Below, one piece after another: positions 38,535-46,781 of a stretch of 64,000 nucleotides of DNA (positions within the stretch are counted from its first letter, which is position 1; every line of letters begins with the position of its first letter). This DNA is from Streptomyces sp. B3I8 (GTDB lineage Bacteria > Actinomycetota > Actinomycetes > Streptomycetales > Streptomycetaceae), in the NCBI RefSeq assembly GCF_030816915.1, contig NZ_JAUSYN010000002.1, positions 3,733,501 to 3,797,500 on the forward strand. The letters run 5' to 3'. The notes under the pieces were generated by a model. It did no database searches, was not told the origin of the DNA, and saw only the letters and a list, made by a program, of their open reading frames with translations. A program made the position numbers and the translations under genes.

Positions 38535-39292
38535 CCGACGGCCGCCAGCCGTTCCAGCAGGGCCAGGGAATGCGTGTCGTACGCGGTGACGACGGAGTGC
38601 GCGCCGGCCGGGTCGCGCCGGGCGAGCGCGTCGACGAGGTCGGTGTAACCGGTCCAGAACAGCCCGTGCGGCACGGGCGCCCCCGGAGGGCGGCCGGGGT
38701 CCGGCGGTCCGCCGGTGGCGCCCGGTCCGCCGGTGGCGCCCGCCCGGCGCAGCAACTGCACCGTGCACGCCCAGGTCTGCACGCGCAGCCGGTGCAGGAA
38801 GTCGGTGAGGTGGACGTTGCCGTACAGCTCGCCGAGCTCGCGCCAGAAGCGGACGTCGTAGCCGACGAGCACGCCGAGGTCGCCCGCCGCGGCCGCGCGC
38901 CGGGCCTCCTCACCGCGCCGCCGCACCCCGGCGAGCGTGCCGGCCGTGCGGGGGTCGGCGTCCGGGTCGAAGCCGGTGGCCGTGAGCCGGCGGAAGATGC
39001 CGTCGGTGACCAGGGCGCGGGCCTGGAGCATGCTCCGGTGGTCCGCCGGGGAGTACGCGCGCACCGCGAAGCCGCGGTGCTGCGCCGCGTCCAGCAGCCC
39101 CTGCGCGGACAGGTCGACCAGCGCCTCGCGGACGGGGGTGGCCGAGACGCCGTACTGCTCGGCGATCTCCTTGACCGTGAACTCCTGCCCCGGCTGGAGC
39201 CGGCCGGCCAGCACCTCGTCGCGGAGGGCGTCCGCGAGCTGCTGCCGGAGGGTGCTGCGGGTTACGGCGCCGTTGCCGCCGATGCCGGGCAT
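38531..39292 (-). CDS. GntR/FadR-family regulator (FCD domain)
   Basis: 253 residues. N-terminal winged helix (LRQQLADALRDEVLAGRLQPGQEFTVKEIAEQYGVSATPVREALVDLSAQGLL) and a helical FCD-like ligand domain (SMLQARALVTDGIFRRLTA...DVRFWRELGELYGN...YTDLVDALARRDPAGAHSVV). ATG 39292 follows GGGAGCGAGG. FCD regulators usually bind carboxylates with a metal; the metal His set is only partly visible. Being co-translated with the glycosyltransferase is an unusual partnership and suggests it controls that gene or responds to an envelope metabolite. Confidence 0.88.
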   Translation of the reverse strand: MPGIGGNGAVTRSTLRQQLADALRDEVLAGRLQPGQEFTVKEIAEQYGVSATPVREALVDLSAQGLLDAAQHRGFAVRAYSPADHRSMLQARALVTDGIFRRLTATGFDPDADPRTAGTLAGVRRRGEEARRAAAAGDLGVLVGYDVRFWRELGELYGNVHLTDFLHRLRVQTWACTVQLLRRAGATGGPGATGGPPDPGRPPGAPVPHGLFWTGYTDLVDALARRDPAGAHSVVTAYDTHSLALLERLAAVG

Positions 39293-39707
39293 GCTGGCCT
39301 CGCTCCCATCCGCGTGAGGGTACGCGCGCGGAGTGCGCGCGGGGGACGTGCGTCCGCGAAACGTACGTACGCGCGAGGCACGCACCTTTCTCCGAGCACG
39401 TCACCTTACGCCGGACGGGTGGCCGGAGGGGGCGGGTGCGGCGGCGCCCGCGGGGCGGGCGTGGGGCGAGCGCGGTCCCGCCGCGGGGTGCGGGGGTGTG
39501 GGACGCGGGGTGAGGGGTCCGGGTGCGGGTTCCGGTGCGTGGGGGTGCGGGACGCGGTGCGTGACAGTGTGCCGAGCCGGTCACGGTCGGGTGCGGGCGG
39601 GAACCGGAGCCGGGGCCGGGAGGGTCGTGAACCGCGCCGGCACTATTCTCGGGCCGGGTTCGGGGCACGGGCGCGCGCGGTGGCGCCGAGGGGAGGACGG
39701 TGCGGCG
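39293..39707. other. Divergent intergenic region, GntR regulator / protein kinase
   Basis: No gene seen. Near 39356-39377 there is an alternating GTACGTACG element inside CGCGAAACGTACGTACGCGCG-like sequence, a plausible regulator site. Bases 39420-39620 are G-rich with repeated GGTGCGGG words. GGGAGGACGG before 39708 is the likely, rather distant, ribosome binding site of the kinase. Confidence 0.4.
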
Positions 39708-41369
39708 GTGGAGCAGCTCGGGGCGGACGATCCACAGGTCATCGGGGGCTATCGGCTGCTGGCGCGGCTCGGCGCCGGGGGCATGGGGCAGGTGTACCTG
39801 GCCCGGTCCGACCGGGGCCGCACGGTCGCCGTGAAACTCGTGCGGCGGGACCTGGCGGAGCGGGAGGAGTTCCGGGCGCGGTTCCGCCAGGAGGTCGGGG
39901 CGGCCCGCCGGGTCGGCGGGGACTGGACCGCGCCGGTCCTCGACGCGGACACCGAGGCCGAGGTCCCGTGGGTGGCCACCGGGTACGTCGCCGGGCCGTC
40001 CCTGGAGAGCGTGGTGGGCCGCGACCACGGGCCCCTGCCGGAGAGCTCGGTGCGCTACCTCGCGGCCGGGCTCGCGGGCGCCCTGCGGGACATCCACGCG
40101 GCGGGCCTCGTCCACCGCGACCTCAAGCCGTCCAACGTGCTGGTCACGATCGACGGGCCGCGCGTCATCGACTTCGGCATCGCGCGGGCACTGGAGACGG
40201 CGGGCGACGAGGGCCTCACGCGGGCGGGCGCGCTGGTCGGCTCGCCCGGGTTCATGGCGCCCGAACAGGTGCGCGGGGACCGGATCACCCCGGCCTGCGA
40301 CGTCTTCTGCCTCGGCACGCTGCTCGCGTACGCGGCCACCGGCGCACTCCCGTTCGGCGCGGCGGACAGCGGGGCGCACGCGCTGATGTTCCGCATCGCG
40401 CAGGAGGAGCCGGACCTGACGAAGGTGCCTCAGGGGCTGGCCGGGCTGGTGCGGGACTGCCTGCACAAGGACCCGGCGCGGCGGCCCTCGCCGGCGGAGG
40501 TGCTGGCCCGCACGGGGGCCGAGGACACGCTGACCGGCGGGCGGACGCGGGAGCCGTGGCTGCCGGGGGCGCTGGTGGCGCAGCTCGGGCGGCATGCGGT
40601 GCGGTTGCTGGAGGTGGAGAGCCCGGGGCCGGTGGACACGGGTGCGGGGGAGGTGGGGCGGACGCCCACGCAGGTGGTGGGCGGGCCCGCCGGGACAGGG
40701 CCCGGGGCTGGGCCCGGGGCCGGGGGTACGCCCGCGGGGGCGTACCCGGCGTTCGGGCCACCGCCGTCGCCGTACGGGAGCGGGCCGGTGCCGTCCCCGT
40801 ACGGGGGCCGGCCGGTGCCCGCGCCCGTTCCGCCGGCGCCGCGGAGCAGTCGGCGGGCGACGGTCGCGCTGGTCGCCGTGGCGGTGGTCGTCGCGCTGGG
40901 AGCCGGCGGGGCGGTGCTGGCGGTGATGCGGGGCGGGAGCGACAGCGGCGGCCGGGGCCTCCACGGGGGTACGGCGTCGGCGTCCCCCACGACCGGGTCG
41001 AACTCCCCGCAGGGCGGAGCGGTCCCGCGCGGCTACGTCGGGACGTGGACGGCGCGCATCGACAACGCGAACGGGCACAGTACGCGGCGGCTGGTCGTGC
41101 GGCAGGGACACGTGGGGGAGCGGGTGCTGACGCTGACGGCGGAGGGGCCGGCGGGGACCGGGCGGTACCACTGTGTGTTCACGGCGAAGCTGGCGGCGAA
41201 GCCGGTGGCGGGTGGGCCGGTGTCGATCGGGCCGTCGACGGTGACGGTCGGGAGACCGGCGGCGTCGTGCACGCCGGGGGCCGCGACGGAGCTGGCCCTC
41301 CTCCCGGACGGCCGCCTCCGCCGCACGACGACGGACGGCAACGCGCTGACGTACGCGCGGAAGGGGTGA
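39708..41369 (+). CDS. Membrane-anchored Ser/Thr protein kinase (PknB-type)
   Basis: 553 residues. Kinase domain ~12-275: glycine loop LGAGGMGQVYLA, Lys in VAVKLV, catalytic loop VHRDLKPSNVLV, DFG in VIDFGIAR, and SPGFMAPEQ. A Pro/Gly-rich juxtamembrane region follows (PSPYGSGPVPSPYGGRPVP), one transmembrane helix (TVALVAVAVVVALGAGGAVL) and a ~140-residue extracellular domain (GYVGTWTARIDNANGHSTRRL...) without PASTA repeats. The external domain resembles those of many Streptomyces kinases of unknown ligand. GTG start; long upstream open frame is GC-bias only. Confidence 0.93.
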   Translation: MEQLGADDPQVIGGYRLLARLGAGGMGQVYLARSDRGRTVAVKLVRRDLAEREEFRARFRQEVGAARRVGGDWTAPVLDADTEAEVPWVATGYVAGPSLESVVGRDHGPLPESSVRYLAAGLAGALRDIHAAGLVHRDLKPSNVLVTIDGPRVIDFGIARALETAGDEGLTRAGALVGSPGFMAPEQVRGDRITPACDVFCLGTLLAYAATGALPFGAADSGAHALMFRIAQEEPDLTKVPQGLAGLVRDCLHKDPARRPSPAEVLARTGAEDTLTGGRTREPWLPGALVAQLGRHAVRLLEVESPGPVDTGAGEVGRTPTQVVGGPAGTGPGAGPGAGGTPAGAYPAFGPPPSPYGSGPVPSPYGGRPVPAPVPPAPRSSRRATVALVAVAVVVALGAGGAVLAVMRGGSDSGGRGLHGGTASASPTTGSNSPQGGAVPRGYVGTWTARIDNANGHSTRRLVVRQGHVGERVLTLTAEGPAGTGRYHCVFTAKLAAKPVAGGPVSIGPSTVTVGRPAASCTPGAATELALLPDGRLRRTTTDGNALTYARKG

Positions 41370-41451
41370 CCTCGTGGGCGGGTGCGGGTGCGGGTGAGCG
41401 GGGGGTTGCTCGCGCCCACGCGGCTAAGCCGCACATCGACACAGCCCCTCG

Positions 41452-41550
41452 CCCCCCTCAGGGGCGCGGGGAACCGCGCGATCTTTCCGGGGGTCCGGGG
41501 GCGGAGCCCCGGGACGGGAAGGGCAGGGGCGGCGGGGGCGAGAAAAACCA
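41452..41550 (+). repeat. Dispersed intergenic repeat, copy 4 (longest)
   Basis: CCCTCAGGGGCGCGGGGAAC, then CGCGCGATC, GGTCCGGGGGCGGAGCCCCG, GGACGGGAAGGGCAGGGGCG and GCGGGGGCGAGAAAAACC. Lies just before the 3' end of the SLATT gene and may serve as a bidirectional terminator. Confidence 0.85.
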
Positions 41551-41557
41551 GGAACGA

Positions 41558-42301
41558 CTACCCACGCGGCTCCGGCGGACGTTGCCGCGGCATATGGGCC
41601 CGAGCCGGAGGCAACGGCGCCCGGACGCCCGTCCCCGGCGCCGCGTCCACCCGGGCCGACCCCCCGCCCCCATCCCCCCGCGCGGCGACCCCCACCCCCC
41701 GGAACTCCACCATCCACCCCGCCGTCTCCCCCCGCACCAGCTCCCCCACATCCTCCGCGAACCCCCGCAGCACCCCCAGACACCGCTCCGCCGCCTCCGC
41801 CGCCGTCCCCTCCGCCGGCCCGAGCACCTCCCGCACACTCTCCGCCGCCCAGTCGAACTGCAACGCCTGCAACCGCCGCTGCACCGCCTGCGCCGTCGCC
41901 ACGTCCCGCATCCACCCGGAGGTCACGCCGAAGAACCGGTCCCCGGCCACGCACGCCGCGCCCAGCAGCAGCGCGAGATACGCCCACGGCACCATCCCGT
42001 CGGCGACCCCGGTGACGTCGAGCAGCGGCAGCGCCGCCCCGCACACGCCCCCCGCCGCCGCCCCGCCCCGCAGCAGCCGCGCCCCGCGCCGCTTGCCGAT
42101 CCGGTCCGCGAGGTACCACGAGACGGTGTCCAGGGCCCCGCGCTCCACCCACACGTACAGCTCGTGCAGCCGTTCCGCCGGTTCGCCCCAGTCCCCCTGC
42201 GGGAACGGCCGCCCGGCGAGATCGACCGGCCAGGGCCGTACGGCCCCCTCGTCCCGACCGCTGCGGTGCGGACCCTCCGGCTGCGTTCCCGGCTGACTCA
42301 C
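41558..42301 (-). CDS. SLATT-domain two-TM protein
   Basis: 247 residues, GTG start after AGGAGGGAGTGCC. Two hydrophobic helices (RLLRGGAAAGGVCGAALPLL and PWAYLALLLGAACVAGDRFF) are preceded by a helix DTVSWYLADRIGKRRGA and followed by a helical region with FDWAAESVREVLG. This is the SLATT layout, a membrane effector domain predicted to make pores in nucleotide-signalled defence systems. Here no CD-NTase, SLOG or nuclease gene accompanies it. The C-terminal ~55 residues are low-complexity Gly/Ala/Pro/Arg. In Streptomyces this position beside ybaB looks conserved (memory), so it may have a housekeeping role. Confidence 0.72.
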   Translation of the reverse strand: MSQPGTQPEGPHRSGRDEGAVRPWPVDLAGRPFPQGDWGEPAERLHELYVWVERGALDTVSWYLADRIGKRRGARLLRGGAAAGGVCGAALPLLDVTGVADGMVPWAYLALLLGAACVAGDRFFGVTSGWMRDVATAQAVQRRLQALQFDWAAESVREVLGPAEGTAAEAAERCLGVLRGFAEDVGELVRGETAGWMVEFRGVGVAARGDGGGGSARVDAAPGTGVRAPLPPARAHMPRQRPPEPRG

Positions 42302-42600
42302 CCGGCACTCCCTCCTGGACAACCGACGGACGGCCCACGTACGACGGATGCGCGACGGACGCACCGCGCGCACCGCCCCTTCCTACCGCCCCATGGGTGC
42401 CGGAGAGAGGGTTTCGCCGCTTATCCGCCAGGAAGGGGTGCTTGGCCAGATTCAGGGCGCCTGTTCTTTTCACTCGAAAGAGTGGCAGGGCGCGGGGGGC
42501 GGGGAGCACGTAGGCTCGTGCCGAGCGGAAAACGGGCCGCGTGCACGCGGCCACGAGCCGCGCGCATGCGTACACGTGCCGTACACAACAGGAGCTGATC

Positions 42601-42942
42601 GTGATCCCCGGTGGTGGCCAGCCCAACATGCAGCAGTTGCTGCAGCAGGCCCAGAAGATGCAGCAGGACCTCGCCCAGGCCCAGGAGGAACTGGCGCGCA
42701 CGGAGGTCGACGGGCAGTCGGGCGGCGGTCTGGTGAAGGCGACCGTGACCGGTGCCGGCGAACTGCGGGCGCTGAAGATCGACCCGAAGGCGGTGGACCC
42801 GGAGGACACCGAGACCCTGGCCGACCTGGTCGTCGCGGCCGTCCAGGCGGCCAACGAGAACGCGCAGACCCTCCAGCAGCAGAAGCTCGGCCCGCTGGCC
42901 CAGGGCCTGGGCGGCGGCGGCATCCCCGGCCTGCCGTTCTGA
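42601..42942 (+). CDS. YbaB/EbfC nucleoid-associated protein
   Basis: 113 residues. Small dimeric DNA-binding protein. Seen: [53 protein letters not shown], and a Gly-rich end. GTG start with ACAGGAG. Pairing with recR immediately downstream is the classical ybaB-recR arrangement. Confidence 0.95.
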   Translation: MIPGGGQPNMQQLLQQAQKMQQDLAQAQEELARTEVDGQSGGGLVKATVTGAGELRALKIDPKAVDPEDTETLADLVVAAVQAANENAQTLQQQKLGPLAQGLGGGGIPGLPF

Positions 42943-43060
42943 CGCCGCTCTTATGCCCCGTCTGACTCCCTACTAAGAGGCACGGCGGCCAACTACCGTA
43001 CGTACCAAGGAACCGAGCCCGGCACCGTTCGTACCGGGCTCACATGGAAAGGCACATCCG

Positions 43061-43660
43061 TTGTACGAAGGCGTGGTCCAGGACCTCATCGACGAGCTGG
43101 GGCGGCTGCCCGGCGTCGGTCCCAAGAGCGCGCAGCGGATCGCCTTCCACATCCTCCAGGCGGAGCCGACCGACGTACGCCGCCTCGCGCACGCGCTGCT
43201 CGAAGTGAAGGACAAGGTCCGCTTCTGCGCCGTGTGCGGGAACGTCGCGCAGGAGGAGAAGTGCGGTATCTGCCGTGACGTCCGCCGCGACCCGGCCGTC
43301 ATCTGCGTGGTGGAGGAGCCGAAGGACGTGGTCGCCATCGAGCGCACCCGCGAGTTCCGCGGCCGGTACCACGTGCTGGGCGGCGCCATCAGCCCCATCG
43401 AGGGCGTCGGCCCGGACGACCTGCGGATCCGGGAGCTGCTGGCCCGGCTGGCGGACGGCGAGATCAGCGAGCTGATCCTCGCCACGGACCCCAATCTGGA
43501 GGGCGAGGCCACCGCCACGTATCTCGCCCGGATGATCAAACCCATGGGCCTCAAGGTCACCCGCCTGGCCAGCGGCCTCCCGGTGGGTGGCGACCTGGAA
43601 TACGCGGACGAGGTCACCCTCGGCCGCGCCTTCGAGGGGAGACGACTCCTAGATGTCTGA
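43061..43660 (+). CDS. recR: Recombination protein RecR
   Basis: Works with RecO to load RecA at gaps. 199 residues: helix-hairpin-helix ([20 protein letters not shown]), C4 zinc finger (CAVC and CGIC at ~56-71), Toprim domain ([33 protein letters not shown]) and a C-terminal [16 protein letters not shown]. The start is TTG, supported by GGAAAGG 8-10 bases upstream and exact agreement with the family N-terminus. Overlaps the DUF5063 gene by 8 bases. Confidence 0.97.
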   Translation: MYEGVVQDLIDELGRLPGVGPKSAQRIAFHILQAEPTDVRRLAHALLEVKDKVRFCAVCGNVAQEEKCGICRDVRRDPAVICVVEEPKDVVAIERTREFRGRYHVLGGAISPIEGVGPDDLRIRELLARLADGEISELILATDPNLEGEATATYLARMIKPMGLKVTRLASGLPVGGDLEYADEVTLGRAFEGRRLLDV

Positions 43661-44312
43661 CGCCACGCTGCACTCCAAGACCCAGAACCCGGACGACTTC
43701 GCGGTCCAGGTCGCCGACCAGATCGAGAGCTTCCTGGTCGCCGTCACCGAGGTCGCCCGGGGCGACGAGCCGGACTCGGCCGTGCCGTTCCTCCTCCTGG
43801 AGGTCTCCCAGCTCCTGCTGGCCGGCGGCCGGCTCGGCGCGCACGCGGACTTCCTCCCCGAGGAGCGCTACGAGCCCGACCCGGGCCCCGAACCGGACGT
43901 CGACGACCTGCGCGAGCGCCTGGCCAGGATGCTGGACCCGGTGGACGTCTACTCGGAGGTCTTCGACCCCTACGAGCCCCGCAAGGCCCCGGTCCCGGCC
44001 CGCATCTCCGACGACCTCGCCGACGTCATCGCCGACCTGCGCCACGGCATGGCCCACTACCGTGCGGGCCGCAGCACCGAGGCGCTGTGGTGGTGGCAGT
44101 TCTCCTACTTCTCCAACTGGGGCTCCACGGCCTCGGCGACCCTGCGCGCCCTGCAGTCCCTGGTCGCGCACGTCCGGCTCAACCAGCCGCTGGACGAGCT
44201 GGACGGCCTGGACACCGACCAGGCCATGGGCGACGAGACCCTGGAGTTCGAGGCGGGCAAGGTCATGGTCGAGGAAATCGCCACCCCGCTGGGCGTCCGC
44301 CCGGTCGTGTAA
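43653..44312 (+). CDS. DUF5063 family protein
   Basis: 219 residues, soluble, helical and acidic. Seen: [76 protein letters not shown]. The family typically follows recR in actinobacteria, suggesting a link to RecR function or simply operon membership. Translationally coupled to recR by an 8-base overlap. Confidence 0.88.
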   Translation: MSDATLHSKTQNPDDFAVQVADQIESFLVAVTEVARGDEPDSAVPFLLLEVSQLLLAGGRLGAHADFLPEERYEPDPGPEPDVDDLRERLARMLDPVDVYSEVFDPYEPRKAPVPARISDDLADVIADLRHGMAHYRAGRSTEALWWWQFSYFSNWGSTASATLRALQSLVAHVRLNQPLDELDGLDTDQAMGDETLEFEAGKVMVEEIATPLGVRPVV

Positions 44313-44734
44313 CCCGGTCGCCGCTCACCGGCACGGCCGGACCACCGCCCGGTGCAGCGCCGCCGCGTCCACGTGGGGCGCGGTCGGCGTCGGCAGCTCA
44401 GCGGGCTCGCCGACCCGGAGCGGTCAGGCGGCCGCCCGGTCGGTGTTCATCGCCGCAGGTCGGCCCGGAGCTTGAGCCTCGCGCTCCACGCTCCGGGCTT
44501 CGAGCTCTTCCCATGGGTTTTTCTGGGTTTTCTGGTCTGGTTTGAAATACCAACCGACCAAGCCTGAACGTGACTTGAGGCGGCGTACCTCGTAAGAGTG
44601 ACGTTTCGTGATCGGCTTGCTTCGGTGCGTGAGGCGGCTCTAGGTTCGCGACAACCGACCGAAATGAGTCGGCCCCGGCGGTGCTGTGAACACCAATCCG
44701 GGGCCTGACCTACGCATCGAATCGAGACCCTTCG
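44313..44734. other. Lower-G+C spacer with a leader hairpin
   Basis: No gene supported. Bases ~44500-44660 are visibly richer in A/T (runs of T, TTTGAAATACC), unlike the neighbourhood, suggesting inserted DNA. The last part holds the hairpin at 44671-44705 just before the winged-helix gene. Confidence 0.5.
44671..44705 (+). promoter_or_regulatory. Two-part hairpin in the leader of the winged-helix gene
   Basis: Outer stem GGCCCCGG/CCGGGGCC, inner stem GGTG/CACC around CTGTGAA, ending 29 bases before ATG 44735. I recall similar hairpins before accessory genes of actinomycetes and their phages, but cannot name the element. Confidence 0.6.
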
Positions 44735-45886
44735 ATGGTGGCCTACGCCGACCTTAGTCCCGCCCTCCCCTCCCCGTCCCACCCGATGGCCAATTCGGGT
44801 TACGGAAAGCGCCCCGCGGGTGAGGAAGACCCGCACGCGGACGCCGACTTCGCACATCTGCTCCCGCGTGACGCCGAGATCGCCGTCTTCCTCGACCACC
44901 TCGACACCGGCCGTTCGATGAGCTACAAGGTGCTGGGGGCGGAGCATCCTCGGTACGGCCAGGGGGCGATGCGCACCTCGCTGACCCGGATCACCGAGGC
45001 CGGCCATCTGCGTTGGATCAAGGAACACATCACCGCCGAGGGCGGCTCGATGCGGTGGGTCACGCGCACGTACTGGTCGCGTACCCGCAGGTCGGCCGAG
45101 TGGTGGGCGCGGTTCGCACGGGAGCGGCACGGCAAGGACGTGACCCCAGACCACGAGCCGGGTCTCGCCCGGGTCGAGGAGCAGGCGGTCGCCGAGGAGC
45201 CTGTGTTCGTCGACGAGTCCGCGGTCATCGACGAGCCCGCGGTCGCCGCGGAGTTGTCTGCCGCCGGACCGGACGAACCCGAACCCGAGCCCGTGCCCGA
45301 GCCGGAAGCGGAGCCGGTGAGTGCCGGGTACCGCGTCCTCGTCGGGGTGTGTGCCGCCGACGCCCGTATGGCACTCACCGAAGGCGACTGCCGTTCCCTC
45401 GCGCCCCTGGTCGAGCAGTGGCTGTCCCGCGGGGCGAGCCCCAAGGACGTCACCCGAGCCCTGACCGAAGGGCTCCCGCCCGCTGTCAGCAACCCGGGCG
45501 GATTCGCCCGACGACGACTGGAGACGAAGATGCCGCCGCAGAAGAGGGAACCGCGCGCGAAGGTGACCCGGGTGATCATGGCCTGTGCCACGTGCGACCA
45601 GGACGAACGCACGGTGACGATCGACCGGGGCATCTGCGAGGACTGCCGCAGGGAGGTGGAGGCCGACGCGATGTCCGACGAGGACATCGTCAAGGGCTTC
45701 GAGGAGCTCGCCCACCTGGGCACCGCGTCGGCGTACTTCCTGCGGAAGAAGCTGGAGCGGAGGACGGGCGGCCCCGTGCCCGACACCTTCCGCCCCGTAC
45801 CCATCGAGGACCGCGTCCACTACCACTACCGCGACAACCGCGACCGCATCGCGAACGGCCTCCCGCCCAGGCGCTGGAACCCGTGA
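44735..45886 (+). CDS. Winged-helix / zinc-ribbon protein (paralogue 1)
   Basis: 383 residues. N-terminal winged helix ~45-120 (GRSMSYKVLG, GAMRTSLTRITEAGHLRWIKEH, RWVTRTYW). An acidic Glu/Pro linker follows (PDEPEPEPVPEPEAEPV), then a ~75-residue helical module (MALTEGDCRSLAPLVEQWLSRGASPKDVTRALTEGLP), then a zinc ribbon (MACATCDQ ... GICEDCRRE). The same module order, with matching key residues, is found in the protein at 57213-58157. The C-terminal ~75 residues (DIVKGFEELAHLGTASAYFLRKKLE...) are extra. Function unknown; DNA binding is likely. No strong ribosome binding site at 44735; ATG 44786 is an alternative. Confidence 0.75.
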   Translation: MVAYADLSPALPSPSHPMANSGYGKRPAGEEDPHADADFAHLLPRDAEIAVFLDHLDTGRSMSYKVLGAEHPRYGQGAMRTSLTRITEAGHLRWIKEHITAEGGSMRWVTRTYWSRTRRSAEWWARFARERHGKDVTPDHEPGLARVEEQAVAEEPVFVDESAVIDEPAVAAELSAAGPDEPEPEPVPEPEAEPVSAGYRVLVGVCAADARMALTEGDCRSLAPLVEQWLSRGASPKDVTRALTEGLPPAVSNPGGFARRRLETKMPPQKREPRAKVTRVIMACATCDQDERTVTIDRGICEDCRREVEADAMSDEDIVKGFEELAHLGTASAYFLRKKLERRTGGPVPDTFRPVPIEDRVHYHYRDNRDRIANGLPPRRWNP

Positions 45887-45966
45887 CGGCCGGGGGCGGG
45901 AAGGCGGGCACCACACGCGTGCGGAAGGCGCCGGTCGGGGCACCATGGTGTCGAGGAGGCGACGCC

Positions 45967-46545
45967 ATGACCCCCGAGACCGAATACCGGCCGCAGATGT
46001 CCGTCGAGGAGTTCGAGGAACTGGAACGCCGTGCACCGGAGACCGTGCGGCTGGAGTTCATCAAGGGAAAGGTCCAGGTCAAGCCGGTGACCGATGGCGA
46101 CCACGACCAGATCGTGGCCTGGCTGCAGAGGCTCTGCATGCAGCATCGTCCCGAGCTGTGGCTCTACGGTGACCGGGGGATGAAGGTGGAGGGCTACCGC
46201 AAGGGGCGAGCGCGTCCGGACGGGGTTCTCGCGCCGTTCGGTTTCCCGGCGGGGCACGGCGACTGGTCCGAGTCCGAGGGCGTGCTCATGGCCGTGGAGG
46301 TCACGTCGCACGACTCCGACACCCACCGGCGCGACCGCGTCGAGAAGCCCGACGGTCACGCCGCCGCCGGAATCCCCGTGTACCTGCTCATCGACCGGGA
46401 CGACTGCTCGGTCGTCGTGTTCAACCAGCCGGAGGGCGGACGGTATCGACACCAGGAGACGCTGCCCTTCGGCGCTGCCGTCGCTCTGCCCGACCCCGTG
46501 GGGATCACGCTCGACACCGGGCCGCTCAAGGATCTCGTCAGCTGA
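45967..46545 (+). CDS. Uma2-family PD-(D/E)xK-fold protein
   Basis: 192 residues, complete. Restriction-endonuclease-like fold: LEFIKGKVQVKPVTDGDHDQIV, RPDGVLAPF (Asp), VLMAVEVTSHDSDTHRRDRVEK (Glu, Lys), GIPVYLLIDRDDCSVVVF, and the family end block LPFGAAVALPDPVGITLDTGPL. Uma2 proteins are expanded in Streptomyces and cyanobacteria; some are thought to be transposon-derived nucleases, with unknown biological role. ATG after GAGGAGGCGACGCC. It follows the winged-helix gene by 80 bases in the same direction and may be co-transcribed. Confidence 0.88.
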   Translation: MTPETEYRPQMSVEEFEELERRAPETVRLEFIKGKVQVKPVTDGDHDQIVAWLQRLCMQHRPELWLYGDRGMKVEGYRKGRARPDGVLAPFGFPAGHGDWSESEGVLMAVEVTSHDSDTHRRDRVEKPDGHAAAGIPVYLLIDRDDCSVVVFNQPEGGRYRHQETLPFGAAVALPDPVGITLDTGPLKDLVS

Positions 46546-46727
46546 GTGGACGTGTGCCGGCGGCTGCGGCTGTGGTCGCGAGTGTGACTGTGACTGTGAC
46601 ACGGGGCACTTTCCGAGTGACCGGGCCCCGGTTGGGAAAGAGCCCTCCTGCACGGGCGCCGGGGAGTCTCACCATGCGGGAACCCGGAGGGGTTTTTCGG
46701 ACGCTCGATAGACTGAGTCGGCCGCAG

Positions 46728-46745
46728 CGCACACAAATGTGTGCG
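46728..46745. promoter_or_regulatory. Perfect palindrome in the ask leader
   Basis: CGCACACA-AA-TGTGTGCG, 37 bases before the ask start and 15 bases after a TAGACT (46710-46715 region) that could be a -10. Candidate operator or leader hairpin for the lysine/threonine/methionine branch point. Confidence 0.55.
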
Positions 46746-46781
46746 GACTGTGGAAAATGACGGACTGAGCGAGGAGCGCAC

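Noticed and set aside
41558..42301. A CBASS-type defence operon
   Set aside because: The SLATT-like gene has no cyclase, SLOG or nuclease partner; the neighbours are kinase, ybaB and recR.
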